Of a stretch of 64,000 nucleotides of DNA, positions 9,177-17,260 are shown in pieces. The stretch comes from Rivularia sp. PCC 7116 (GTDB lineage Bacteria; Cyanobacteriota; Cyanobacteriia; Cyanobacteriales; Nostocaceae), in assembly GCF_000316665.1 (NCBI RefSeq), contig NC_019678.1, positions 930,001-994,000 on the forward strand, in the 5' to 3' direction. Within the stretch, counting starts at the first letter, position 1. Each line of letters starts with the position of its first letter. The position numbers were made by a program, and so were the translations under genes. Below the pieces are notes generated by a model. The model made no database searches. It saw only the letters and a program-made list of their open reading frames with translations, and was not told the DNA's origin.

Positions 9177-11837
9177 ATGCTTGAATCATATCGTCAACAC
9201 GCTGAAGAAAGAGCAGCATTAGGGATTCCGCCTTTACCATTAGATGCAAAGCAAACGTCGGAACTGTGTGAATTACTGAAAAATCCCACCGAAGGTGAAG
9301 CAGAATATTTATTGCATTTGCTGCGAGAAAGAGTTTCCCCTGGGGTAGATCCAGCAGCTTATGTAAAAGCTGGATTCCTTACCGGGATTGCCAAAGAAGA
9401 AGTTGAATGTTCTTTAATCTCACCCATCGAAGCAGTACAGTTGCTGGGTACTATGGTGGGCGGTTACAATGTTCAGTCTTTGATTGAATTGTTACAGACT
9501 CCTAGCATATCGCTATCGGATTCTTCCGAAACTCCTTTAGCAATGGGTGGCGAAGGAAAAGAACCAATTGCAGCCCATGCAGCTACAGCTTTAAGTAAAA
9601 CGCTGTTGGTTTATGATGCTTTCAACGATATTTTAGAATTAGCTGAAACCAACCCTTACGCTAAACGAGTAGTTGATTCCTGGGCAGAAGCAGAATGGTT
9701 TACAATTCGCCCAGAAGTACCAGAAGCAATCACTGTCACCGTTTTTAAAGTCCCCGGAGAAACAAACACAGACGACTTATCCCCCGCAACCCACGCTACC
9801 ACGCGCCCGGACATTCCTCTCCACGCTTTGTCAATGCTAGAAAATGCCATGCCGGAAGGGTTGGCGACTATTGCTGAATTAAAAGAAAAAGGGCATCCCG
9901 TAGCTTATGTCGGGGATGTTGTCGGAACTGGCTCATCTCGAAAATCGGCTATTAATTCCGTATTGTGGCATTTAGGAGCAGATATTCCTTACGTACCCAA
10001 CAAGCGTGCGGGAGGATATATCTTAGGTAGTAGCATAGCGCCAATATTCTTTAATACAGCAGAAGATGCTGGTGCTCTACCCATCGAATGCGATGTCACC
10101 AAGATAGAAACGGGTATGGTAATTACCATTCACCCTTACAAGGGGGAAATTACCAACGAAAATGGCGAAGTTATTTCTACCTTTAAACTAAAACCCGATA
10201 CAATTCTTGATGAAGTCCGCGCTGGTGGTAGAATTCCTTTACTAATAGGACGTGCGCTTACCGATAAAATCCGCGAAGCATTAGATTTAGAACCGAGTAC
10301 TTTATTTGTTCGTCCCCAACTACCCGAAGATAGCGATAAAGGCTTCACATTAGCCCAGAAAATGGTCGGGAAAGCTTGCGGATTACCGGGAGTACGTCCG
10401 GGTATGTCTTGCGAACCGATCATGACTACCGTTGGTTCTCAGGATACTACAGGTCCCATGACAAGGGATGAATTAAAAGAACTTGCTTGTCTGGGTTTCT
10501 CCGCTGACTTAGTAATGCAAAGCTTCTGTCATACAGCAGCATATCCCAAACCCGTTGACGTACAAACCCACAAACAATTACCAGATTTCTTTGCTCAACG
10601 TGGTGGTGTAGCATTACGTCCCGGTGATGGTATTATCCACTCATGGTTAAACCGGATGCTGTTACCAGATACCGTAGGCACTGGTGGTGACTCCCATACT
10701 CGTTTCCCTTTAGGAATTTCATTTCCAGCAGGTTCCGGTTTAGTAGCATTTGCAGCAGCTTTGGGTGTAATGCCGTTGGATATGCCAGAATCGGTATTAG
10801 TAAAATTCAAAGGTGAATTACAACCCGGTGTTACCTTAAGAGACGTTGTAAACGCAATTCCCTACGTCGCAATTCAAAAAGGTTTACTGACAGTAGAGAA
10901 GAAGAATAAGAAAAACGTCTTCGCAGGAAGAATCATGGAAATCGAAGGCTTACCAGACTTGAAAGTAGAACAAGCCTTTGAATTAACCGATGCTAGCGCC
11001 GAACGTTCCTGTGCTGGCTGTACCATTAAACTGAGCGAGGAAACTGTAGCCGAATATCTGCGTTCCAACGTTGCTTTATTAAAGAATATGGCAGCTCGTG
11101 GTTATCAAGACGCTCGTACAATCATGCGTCGAGTAGCCAAAATGGAACAATGGCTGGCGAATCCCGAATTAATGTCAGGTGATGAAAATGCAGAATATGC
11201 AGAAGTCATCGAAATTGACTTAAACGAAATCAAAGAACCAATAGTAGCCGCACCAAACGACCCCGATAACGTAAAATTACTATCGGAAGTAGTAGGTGAT
11301 AAAGTTGACGAAGTATTTATTGGTTCCTGCATGACCAATATTGGACATTACAGAGCCGCTTCTAAAGTATTAGAGAATGCCGGAAAAGTTACAACTCAAT
11401 TGTGGATTTGTCCTCCTACCCGCATGGACGAAAAACAATTGAAAGAAGAAGGTATTTACAAAGTATTTGAAGAAGCAAACGCTCGTACAGAAATGCCGGG
11501 TTGTAGCTTATGTATGGGCAACCAAGCAAGAGTAGAAGATAACGCTACGGTGTTTTCTACTTCTACCAGAAACTTCAACAATCGTATGGGTAAAGGCGCA
11601 CAAGTTTACCTTGGTTCGGCGGAATTGGCAGCGGTTTGTGGATTATTAGGTAAATTGCCTTCGGTGCAGGAATATATGGATATTGTGGCGAATAAAATTC
11701 ATCCTTTTGCTGATGATTTGTATAAGTATTTAAACTTTGACCAAATTGCTGGTTTTGAGGATGAAGGTAGAGTGATTCCGTTGGAGGAAATGCCGAAGAT
11801 TGAGGATATTTTGGGGATGCCGAGTGGGGCTAAGTAA
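9177..11837 (+). CDS. acnB: aconitate hydratase B
   Basis: AcnB isomerises citrate to isocitrate in the TCA cycle and may also act as 2-methylisocitrate dehydratase. The domain order is that of the AcnB type: N-terminal HEAT-like domain (1-155), swivel domain (about 165-370, with DDLSPATHA and [12 protein letters not shown]), then the cluster-binding catalytic core. The three [4Fe-4S] ligands are visible in [13 protein letters not shown] and GCSLCMGNQ. The substrate loop [11 protein letters not shown] is intact. At 886 residues it is full length. In-frame ATGs occur at 9165, 9171 and 9177. I chose 9177 because GGAG lies at a good distance before it and the protein then begins MLESYRQH, as in relatives. 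A strong hairpin terminator follows. Confidence 0.95.
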   Translation: MLESYRQHAEERAALGIPPLPLDAKQTSELCELLKNPTEGEAEYLLHLLRERVSPGVDPAAYVKAGFLTGIAKEEVECSLISPIEAVQLLGTMVGGYNVQSLIELLQTPSISLSDSSETPLAMGGEGKEPIAAHAATALSKTLLVYDAFNDILELAETNPYAKRVVDSWAEAEWFTIRPEVPEAITVTVFKVPGETNTDDLSPATHATTRPDIPLHALSMLENAMPEGLATIAELKEKGHPVAYVGDVVGTGSSRKSAINSVLWHLGADIPYVPNKRAGGYILGSSIAPIFFNTAEDAGALPIECDVTKIETGMVITIHPYKGEITNENGEVISTFKLKPDTILDEVRAGGRIPLLIGRALTDKIREALDLEPSTLFVRPQLPEDSDKGFTLAQKMVGKACGLPGVRPGMSCEPIMTTVGSQDTTGPMTRDELKELACLGFSADLVMQSFCHTAAYPKPVDVQTHKQLPDFFAQRGGVALRPGDGIIHSWLNRMLLPDTVGTGGDSHTRFPLGISFPAGSGLVAFAAALGVMPLDMPESVLVKFKGELQPGVTLRDVVNAIPYVAIQKGLLTVEKKNKKNVFAGRIMEIEGLPDLKVEQAFELTDASAERSCAGCTIKLSEETVAEYLRSNVALLKNMAARGYQDARTIMRRVAKMEQWLANPELMSGDENAEYAEVIEIDLNEIKEPIVAAPNDPDNVKLLSEVVGDKVDEVFIGSCMTNIGHYRAASKVLENAGKVTTQLWICPPTRMDEKQLKEEGIYKVFEEANARTEMPGCSLCMGNQARVEDNATVFSTSTRNFNNRMGKGAQVYLGSAELAAVCGLLGKLPSVQEYMDIVANKIHPFADDLYKYLNFDQIAGFEDEGRVIPLEEMPKIEDILGMPSGAK

Positions 11838-11860
11838 TTGATGTTTTGATGGATAAGTAA

Positions 11861-11917
11861 GCCCTCACCCTGAAGGGTGGGGCTATATGAACGAAGCCCG
11901 CCCGTGCGGGCTTTTTT
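11861..11917 (+). repeat. bipartite hairpin repeat, copy A
   Basis: Two neighbouring hairpins, CCTCACCCT-GAAG-AGGGTGGGG-like and AAGCCCGC-CCGT-GCGGGCTT, form a unit also found at 13718, 14037 and 51267. The second hairpin plus T tract serves as the acnB terminator. Confidence 0.7.
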
Positions 11918-11918
11918 G
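11894..11918 (+). terminator. acnB terminator
   Basis: AAGCCCGC (11894-11901) pairs with GCGGGCTT (11906-11913) around CCGT, and a T run follows. This is a textbook intrinsic terminator 57 bases after the acnB stop. Confidence 0.85.
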
Positions 11919-11947
11919 TTTTATAATTATATTAGGATTAACAACAC

Positions 11948-12206
11948 TATTCGATGTTGGGTTACGACGCACGATTAATTATTTATAGGACTTACGCATT
12001 GACAGAAAAGGCTAAATAACAGGTATAGTTTTCAAGACTTATAGCTAGATTTTTAAATCAGATTTTGGCAATCGCCAAAATTAAAAGCGACATCCAAAAG
12101 CCTGAAACAAAGTATTTACCTTAATGCATAAGATATTTCTTTTGTACAGTGCGTAAGTCCTAATTTATTAAGTATCAATTGTTCTTATCCACCTAACCCA
12201 ACCTAC
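11948..12206. repeat. palindromic GTTGGGTT repeat interrupted by a MITE
   Basis: ATTCGATGTTGGGTTACGAC at the left and CTAACCCAACCTAC at the right match the second half of the intact repeat at 13862-13993. The two parts are separated by the 177-bp element described next, so the insertion is younger than this repeat. Confidence 0.7.
11986..12162. mobile_element. 177-bp MITE with TAGGACTTACGCA termini
   Basis: The element begins TAGGACTTACGCATTGACAG and ends CTGTAC-type TIR with CAGTGCGTAAGTCCTA. The inverted ends match over about 22 bases with few mismatches. It is flanked on both sides by ATTTA (11981-11985 and 12163-12167), a 5-bp target duplication. There is no ORF inside, but a perfect 8-bp hairpin (ATTTTGGC, AATC, GCCAAAAT) lies at 12062-12081. 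It is therefore a non-autonomous transposable element that needs a transposase from elsewhere. I do not know its parent IS family. Confidence 0.85.
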
Positions 12207-12234
12207 AATTACAATTATTTTGCTTTACTTAATC

Positions 12235-12642
12235 CTATATTTTAGCAACACACTTAATCTCAACCATGAGTTCGGGAAAACCAAGGCGAGAAATTTCTAT
12301 AACAGTGCTTGCTACTACAGGATTACCAGAATACATTTCGCGTCTACACTTTATTACTTCTGCTGTTGAAACTGCTTCCATATCTGTGATAAAAATTACT
12401 TCATCGACAACATTTTCTATAGAAGCATTATATTGTGCAAGTAGTTTTTTAATATTTGTGTAAGCCTGACGCACCTGAGTTTCCATATCGCCAATTCCTA
12501 CAACATTACCTTCATTATCAAGACTTACCTGCCCCGAAAGATAAATGGTGTCATTCACTTTAACAGCTTGGGCATAACCAAATTCTTCTTCTATATGTAA
12601 ACCCAGATATTTAGCTTCTTTAGTATATTGTTTTTGTGTCAT
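12235..12642 (-). CDS. RidA/YjgF-family protein lacking the catalytic arginine
   Basis: The 135-residue protein belongs to the Rid (YjgF/YER057c/UK114) superfamily of small trimeric proteins. Typical parts are SGQVSLDNEGNVVG near residue 35-50 and the C-terminal ISRLGFPELMVEIKCVA. RidA proper deaminates reactive 2-aminoacrylate using an arginine in a PARS-like motif. Here the same spot reads NPVVASTV, with no arginine. It is thus unlikely to be an enamine deaminase and fits the less understood Rid subfamilies. The start ATG at 12642 has GGAG eight bases upstream. An AraC-family regulator lies just upstream on the same strand. Confidence 0.82.
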   Translation of the reverse strand: MTQKQYTKEAKYLGLHIEEEFGYAQAVKVNDTIYLSGQVSLDNEGNVVGIGDMETQVRQAYTNIKKLLAQYNASIENVVDEVIFITDMEAVSTAEVIKCRREMYSGNPVVASTVIEISRLGFPELMVEIKCVAKI

Positions 12643-12735
12643 GTTCAATACTCCATCAATTCTTAAACACAGTATTGCGGAATAATGACATTTAAGTATG
12701 CAAGGTTTTTGCGGTGTTTTTCCAAGTTCTTGCTA

Positions 12736-13575
12736 TTAATGCAAAAAATTTTTGGGTGTAATTCCTGTCAGACGCTTGAAGTGATAGGTAAAATGTCCCT
12801 GGCTAGAAAATCCAACAACTTGGGCAATATCTTTAATTGCCATATCTCCTCTACGAAGTAATTCCTTAGCACGTTCAATTCGGCACTGAATATGGTACTG
12901 ATGAGGTGGAATACCCATAGATTGCTTGAATAAATGGGCAAAGTGATATGAACTTAAACGAACAATTGCCGCAAGTTCAGCTAAACTTAAGTTTCGATCC
13001 AAATGCTCATTCATATAATTAAGCACTTGTTTTAACTGCTGCTTGGATAACCCTCCTTTATGTTGTTTAACATTAGATTTTTGTGTAGAGTATCGAGATA
13101 GAAGATGAATTCCTAAAGCATTAGCCATAGAATCTGCATATAAGCGACTACCTAAACCGTTGGCTTCAATCGCATTTTTGAGTGCTAATCCCATATGCAC
13201 AATCAAGGGGTCGAAAAATCCCGTTAATTGCGGAACAAATTCGATTTTATCTTTTCCCCAGCCTTCTTCACTTAACTGCGTGAGTAGTGACGGCTTTAGA
13301 TACAGTAGCAGAAACTCAGCTTCACTATCCCAGACAAACGACTTATTGGTATTTGCTGGATAAATACCCACTTGAGTTGTTGCTGAATGGATAATTTCGG
13401 AATATCCATCTATTATTTGTTCGAGAACAACAGGTTTACCAAAATTGATACAAATTTCGTGATGAAGTGAGCAATGTTGAGGTAAGCTACCCGCAGCCTG
13501 ACGGTAATGAGCAAGGGAAATATTATCCCAACCTGTTGCATCGCTAGAGATAATTAAATCGGGAGATACAGACAT
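12736..13575 (-). CDS. AraC family transcriptional regulator
   Basis: This 279-residue DNA-binding protein carries two C-terminal helix-turn-helix motifs of the AraC/XylS type at about 180-279. The first is LSLAELAAIVRLSSYHFAHL and the second contains IKDIAQVVGFSSQGHFTYHF, ending with GITPKNFL. The N-terminal 160 residues form a putative ligand-binding or dimerisation domain without a motif I can name. It is transcribed in the same direction as the Rid-family gene 93 bases downstream, so it may regulate that gene or share its message. The natural inducer is unknown. Confidence 0.9.
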   Translation of the reverse strand: MSVSPDLIISSDATGWDNISLAHYRQAAGSLPQHCSLHHEICINFGKPVVLEQIIDGYSEIIHSATTQVGIYPANTNKSFVWDSEAEFLLLYLKPSLLTQLSEEGWGKDKIEFVPQLTGFFDPLIVHMGLALKNAIEANGLGSRLYADSMANALGIHLLSRYSTQKSNVKQHKGGLSKQQLKQVLNYMNEHLDRNLSLAELAAIVRLSSYHFAHLFKQSMGIPPHQYHIQCRIERAKELLRRGDMAIKDIAQVVGFSSQGHFTYHFKRLTGITPKNFLH

Positions 13576-13717
13576 TCACCTGTCTTCTTTAAAAATGTCA
13601 ACTTTCGTTGATATTACTATCATATATTTCAACGAGTAATTTAAGTACAATGAAAGCAGAACCGAAGCTATAATCAAAATCTTTTTTTGAACTTCTTTTT
13701 TATATAAGAAAATAAAT

Positions 13718-13770
13718 AGCCCAGGTCGCCGGGCTTTGCTTATGTAGCCCCAGATTTCAAACTGAGGGTA
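13718..13770 (-). repeat. bipartite hairpin repeat, copy B
   Basis: AGCCC-AGGTCGCC-GGGCT followed by TGTAGCCCCAGATTTCAAACTGAGGG. It is the same unit as copy C at 14037, in the same orientation, and both are followed by the same gene-end sequence. Confidence 0.7.
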
Positions 13771-13789
13771 TTCTTTTTCCAAGGTATGA

Positions 13790-13857
13790 TCAATCTTCTC
13801 CCAACAAAGAATTAAATTCTGATTTCAACGCTTTCATATCCGCTATCCTGGCAACTA
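13790..13857 (-). pseudogene. truncated duplicate of the 3' end of the 115-aa gene
   Basis: Read on the minus strand, this encodes VARIADMKALKSEFNSLLGED and a stop, almost identical to the last 21-22 residues of the gene at 14111-14458 (VGRVADIKALKSEFNSLLGEG). The rest of that gene is absent. Upstream the similarity ends near 13857, just before the palindromic repeat at 13862. Downstream, the similarity continues through the hairpin repeat, so gene end and hairpins were duplicated as one unit. Confidence 0.75.
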
Positions 13858-13861
13858 GGGA

Positions 13862-13993
13862 GTAGGTTGGGTAGAGCGAAGCGAAACCCAACATCAGATA
13901 GTTAAATAAAGACCACGATTCGATGTTGGGTTACGACGCATTATAAAATATTCGTTTCATATCAAATGTTCTCATGCGTCTAACCCAACCTAC
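13862..13993. repeat. 132-bp palindromic repeat (GTAGGTTGGGT ... ACCCAACCTAC)
   Basis: The ends GTAGGTTGGGT and ACCCAACCTAC are inverted copies, and an internal pair AAACCCAACATC / GATGTTGGGTT adds a second symmetry. No clear target duplication is seen. Its right half occurs again around 11948-12206. Repeats of this sort are common in cyanobacterial spacers. Confidence 0.75.
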
Positions 13994-14036
13994 AAATAAA
14001 ATATTTTTTTAATTATCTTTTCATATGAAAAATATT

Positions 14037-14089
14037 AGCCCACGCAGGTGGGCTTTGTTTCTGTAGCCCCACCCTTAGAGGGTGAGGGC
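14037..14089 (-). repeat. bipartite hairpin repeat, copy C
   Basis: AGCCCACGCAGGTGGGCT and TGTAGCCCCACCCTTAGAGG plus GTGAGGG form two hairpins just beyond the stop of the 115-aa gene. They could terminate its transcript. This is the counterpart of copy B. Confidence 0.7.
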
Positions 14090-14110
14090 ATTATTTTTCT
14101 TAAGGTATTA

Positions 14111-14458
14111 TCAACCTTCTCCCAACAAAGAATTAAATTCCGATTTCAAGGCTTTAATATCTGCAACCCTACCAACCAATAAATTATCATCACCCGCATC
14201 AGTTAAACGGGATTTCCAGTACCCAATACTTTCTGAATTGTTCATCCAGAACTTAATGACGGTATCTACTACTTCATCCATATTCCAGCCCCATTTAGAA
14301 GGAACTGGTTCCACTGTTTCGAGAAATGCATCTAAAGTACATTTATGAGTTCCCAAGTACTCCACACCTTGACTTTGCGGATTTTCCTGATTCTGTTGTT
14401 GATGGTTAAAAAAGTGCAATATTGGAGATACACCTACAATATCGAAAGTATATTTCAT
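14111..14458 (-). CDS. hypothetical protein, 115 aa
   Basis: I do not recognise this protein. It is soluble, acidic to neutral, with no signal peptide or membrane helix. The N-terminus (MKYTFDIVGVSPILHFFNHQ) is followed by a glutamine/asparagine-rich stretch. Then comes a central part with several tryptophans (KWGWNMDEVVDTVIKFWMNN, IGYWKSRL) and a C-terminal helix ending LKSEFNSLLGEG. GGAGG six bases before the ATG at 14458 supports a real, translated gene. Its last 22 codons and the downstream hairpins exist as a second, truncated copy at 13718-13857. It is divergent from the EamA transporter gene, across a spacer with repeated TGCTAA motifs. Confidence 0.7.
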   Translation of the reverse strand: MKYTFDIVGVSPILHFFNHQQQNQENPQSQGVEYLGTHKCTLDAFLETVEPVPSKWGWNMDEVVDTVIKFWMNNSESIGYWKSRLTDAGDDNLLVGRVADIKALKSEFNSLLGEG

Positions 14459-14593
14459 CGGATTCCTCCAGGTTGTAAAAAAGTTCTGATTTTTAAAGAT
14501 ATGATTTAGCGCTGGTTTGCCAATAAATAATTAAGTACAATCAAATTTGCGATTAATATTATTTAAATAAAGCTAGCAATATACAGGATATAG

Positions 14594-14690
14594 TGCTAAA
14601 ATTTATCCGGTACAAAGTTAGCAGTTAACAATTGAAAGTGCTAATATTCGTTTAGCAAAAAAATTAGCAGAAAGCTTCATAGAGTGCTAA
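14594..14690. promoter_or_regulatory. cluster of six TGCTAA/TTAGCA motifs
   Basis: TGCTAA occurs at 14594, 14639 and 14685 (each within AGTGCTAA, about 45 bases apart), and its complement TTAGCA at 14618, 14652 and 14664. The cluster sits between the divergent 115-aa gene and the EamA transporter, 91-187 bases upstream of the latter. Such repetition suggests operator sites for a DNA-binding protein, but no regulator is known for this motif here. Confidence 0.45.
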
Positions 14691-14780
14691 TATTTATAAC
14701 GCTATTTATATTAAAATATTAAAGATTTTCACTAATTGGAAAGAGCAAGTTACTCTTCTTAATATTTCTTAATATTTGTA

Positions 14781-15674
14781 ATGATATATTTTTCAGGGGA
14801 AGTAGCAGCTTTGTCTGCTGCCTGCTTGTGGTCTATTGCGTCCGTGGTCTATAGTCAGCTGGGTGCGCGGATTCCACCTTTACAGTTAAATCTGATTAAA
14901 GGAATAATTGCGATCGCGCTTTTTGTATTTACAATTTTGGCAAGGGGAGATTTATTTCCTTCAATCGCGACTTTACCAATGTGTTTGTTACTGTTGAGCG
15001 GAGTTATTGGTATAAGTTTGGGCGATACTTTGTTTTTTAATACTATAAATAGTTTGGGAGCTAGAAGAGCATTACTAATGCAAACCCTAACTTCACCAAT
15101 GTCAGCAATTTTTGGACTGTTTTTTCTACAAGAAAAGTTAAATGCCTTGGCTTGGTGCGGTATTTTAGTAACAATATTAGGAGTGGCTTGGGTTGTAAGC
15201 GAGCGCACAGCGGATGTAAAAAATATATCAATTGGAGAATTTAAAAAGGGTATAGTTTTTGGCTTATTAACAGCAATAGCTGGTGCAATTGGTGCGGTAC
15301 TTTCGCGTAGTGCAATTGCGGATACTATAATTAGTCCTTTGTGGGCTGCTTTAGTAAGGTTGAGTGCTGGGACATTAATTCTGCTGATATGGAAATTATC
15401 TAGAAAGCAAGCAAGCTTTCGTCATGATAACTTTCTGAATTCACGAGTAATTTTAGGAACTTTTTTTGCCGCTTTCTGCGGAACTTATTTAGGAATTTGG
15501 CTGCAACAAACCGCCATAAAACTTACATCTGTAGGAATTGCTTCCACCCTATTACAAACCAGTCCTCTTTTTGTCATACCTTTTGCAATTTTGATGGGAG
15601 AAAAAGTGAGTATTCGAGCAATTTTGGGTGTTTTTATTTCCATTAGTGGAATTGCATTATTGTTTTATCTTTAA
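14781..15674 (+). CDS. EamA/DMT family transporter
   Basis: This 297-residue inner-membrane protein has two EamA repeats (about 5-135 and 150-295), each with about five hydrophobic helices, as in the drug/metabolite transporter superfamily. Typical features are the N-terminal ALSAACLWSIASVVYSQLG and the second-repeat AIAGAIGAVLSRSAI. Members export or import small metabolites such as amino acids or nucleobases. The substrate cannot be read from the sequence. It stands alone on its strand and has a repeat-rich upstream region that may be regulatory. The ATG at 14781 begins directly before the first helix. Confidence 0.87.
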   Translation: MIYFSGEVAALSAACLWSIASVVYSQLGARIPPLQLNLIKGIIAIALFVFTILARGDLFPSIATLPMCLLLLSGVIGISLGDTLFFNTINSLGARRALLMQTLTSPMSAIFGLFFLQEKLNALAWCGILVTILGVAWVVSERTADVKNISIGEFKKGIVFGLLTAIAGAIGAVLSRSAIADTIISPLWAALVRLSAGTLILLIWKLSRKQASFRHDNFLNSRVILGTFFAAFCGTYLGIWLQQTAIKLTSVGIASTLLQTSPLFVIPFAILMGEKVSIRAILGVFISISGIALLFYL

Positions 15675-15798
15675 AAGTAAGAGAAGCCCCTGAAAAAAAT
15701 GATGAAATTATAATATCTCGAACACCCAATTTATACTTTTGTTCGCATAAGCTTAATATCAAACTGTAGATATAACATTATGACTACCAACTGAAAGG

Positions 15799-16698
15799 TT
15801 ACCAAGAATTTTCTTTCCAGAAAACACACTCTTTTTGTTGGGGTGTAAGATTTTTTGCCAACGATTCTATGTGTTCGTGACTAAGAAAAGAAGCACCATA
15901 ATGATTATGTACTATTGGATTTCTAGAAGTATAGTCAAAAAAGAGTGTATACCTGTCAGAAGAAATTGGTATTTTACCTCTATGAAATATACTACCGGTA
16001 GAAGCAAAAACAACAGTTCCAGCAACTCCCAAACAAGACTTAAAATGTAAAGGCGATATCACCTTTTCCATTGTTCTATCTTGTACATAACCATATTTGT
16101 ATCTTAAAGAAGAAATTATTTTATCGGTAAATGATTGAGGAATATATTCAAAAGGACCATTTTTTTCATTTACATCGTTAAGATAAATAATTACTTTCAA
16201 AACTCTTCTATCTTCAGGATCGATATGCCATAGTCGTGACTTGAGTTGAACTGGATTAGTAGTATCTCTACGATAATATGCCCCATGATAAGCGACTGGC
16301 AAACCAATATAGTTCTCAACTATATTGATTAAAGGCTGCTCTAAACCCCAAAGAAAAATTTCTTTATGTTCTAAAATTTGCTCGGGAGTGGCATGAACTA
16401 CATATTCATTTTTACCTTGAGACAGGCTTCGCGGAATTTTCGGCATCAATGCTTTAGCTGATTGAAACATCGGCTTAGTAGAAGGAATGGATAGGGCTTC
16501 TAATGAAGTCATTGCAACTCCTTCACTTTTGATTGTGTCTATCAAACTTTGTTCATAATCCGAAATAGCGGGTAAATTATCAAAGTGCCTCTTCCGTGCT
16601 ACTCGATAATTAAGTTCATCTTGAGTACACAAAAACGGAAGTTGGCGAGTATTCAATGATACTTCGTTCCGAATTTTATAGACAATTTTTTTATACAT
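15799..16698 (-). CDS. phytanoyl-CoA dioxygenase (PhyH)-like 2OG-Fe(II) oxygenase
   Basis: This 299-residue protein looks like a non-haem iron(II)/2-oxoglutarate dioxygenase of the PhyH family. The iron ligands can be proposed as the HID motif in SRLWHIDPEDRR (near residue 150), and the histidine in GSIFHRGKIP (about 238). The arginine in SDRYTLFFDY would bind 2-oxoglutarate. The block VIIYLNDVNEKNGPFEYIPQ is characteristic of the fold. Such enzymes hydroxylate small molecules or lipids, often in secondary metabolism, but nothing adjacent points to a substrate. It appears to be a single-gene transcript with long AT-rich flanks. Confidence 0.8.
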   Translation of the reverse strand: MYKKIVYKIRNEVSLNTRQLPFLCTQDELNYRVARKRHFDNLPAISDYEQSLIDTIKSEGVAMTSLEALSIPSTKPMFQSAKALMPKIPRSLSQGKNEYVVHATPEQILEHKEIFLWGLEQPLINIVENYIGLPVAYHGAYYRRDTTNPVQLKSRLWHIDPEDRRVLKVIIYLNDVNEKNGPFEYIPQSFTDKIISSLRYKYGYVQDRTMEKVISPLHFKSCLGVAGTVVFASTGSIFHRGKIPISSDRYTLFFDYTSRNPIVHNHYGASFLSHEHIESLAKNLTPQQKECVFWKENSW

Positions 16699-17260
16699 AA
16701 CTTAACTTAGAATTACGGCACAGAAATAACGCAAACGAAAACAATTATGTAAAGCTAGATGTGTATAAAATTTTTTGAACAAATCAAATATACAATTACA
16801 TATTTTTCCCCGTATAAGCTCAGCAAGGCTTTCAATTTGCAAAAAATTTACTTTTAGGAGAAATTACTTAACACTGGCTTTATATTATTTTGATAAAAAA
16901 AGATTGTCAGTTTTCAACTCGGCGTTTATATTACTTTAAGATATAGTCATTATATGTATTATTACATAGTACACAAGTTTTTATCCTAACATAAAAAGCT
17001 TCAGAACCCGTTCGGATTCTGAAGCTTTACGCAAAGCATATTATGGGAAGATGTTAAATTTACAGAAACATTGCTTTATATTACGTAACTAAATATTTGC
17101 TTTTGATGCTAGCTTATAGAGGTAAATACGTGTTGGCTATAGAATTAAAAAAAAATTACTTGAGTTTTGCGTTCTCTTTTACATTTTAGATAGCAGTCAA
17201 CTCATAATTAAAAAATGAAGATTAGAATAAAATTTAATACTTTGCTATTTTTATAGATAT
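16699..17260. other. intergenic region with one terminator
   Basis: This 562-base AT-rich spacer holds the promoter side of the PhyH-like gene and the 3' end of the REC-EAL transcript. Only the hairpin at 16995-17028 stands out. No ORF or RNA gene is recognised. Confidence 0.5.
16995..17028 (-). terminator. terminator of the REC-EAL gene
   Basis: AAAGCTTCAGAA (16995-17006) pairs perfectly with TTCTGAAGCTTT (17017-17028). On the minus strand the hairpin is followed by TTTTT. It lies downstream of the 17261-18475 gene. Confidence 0.8.

Noticed and set aside
10136-10423. 95-aa antisense ORF inside acnB
   Set aside because: Shadow of the highly conserved acnB coding frame; composition explains it.
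13576-13782. 68-aa minus-strand ORF
   Set aside because: It runs through the hairpin repeat copy B and has no family resemblance or ribosome site. It is likely chance coding over repeat DNA.
14855-15208. 117-aa minus-strand ORF in the EamA gene
   Set aside because: Antisense shadow of a clear membrane transporter gene.
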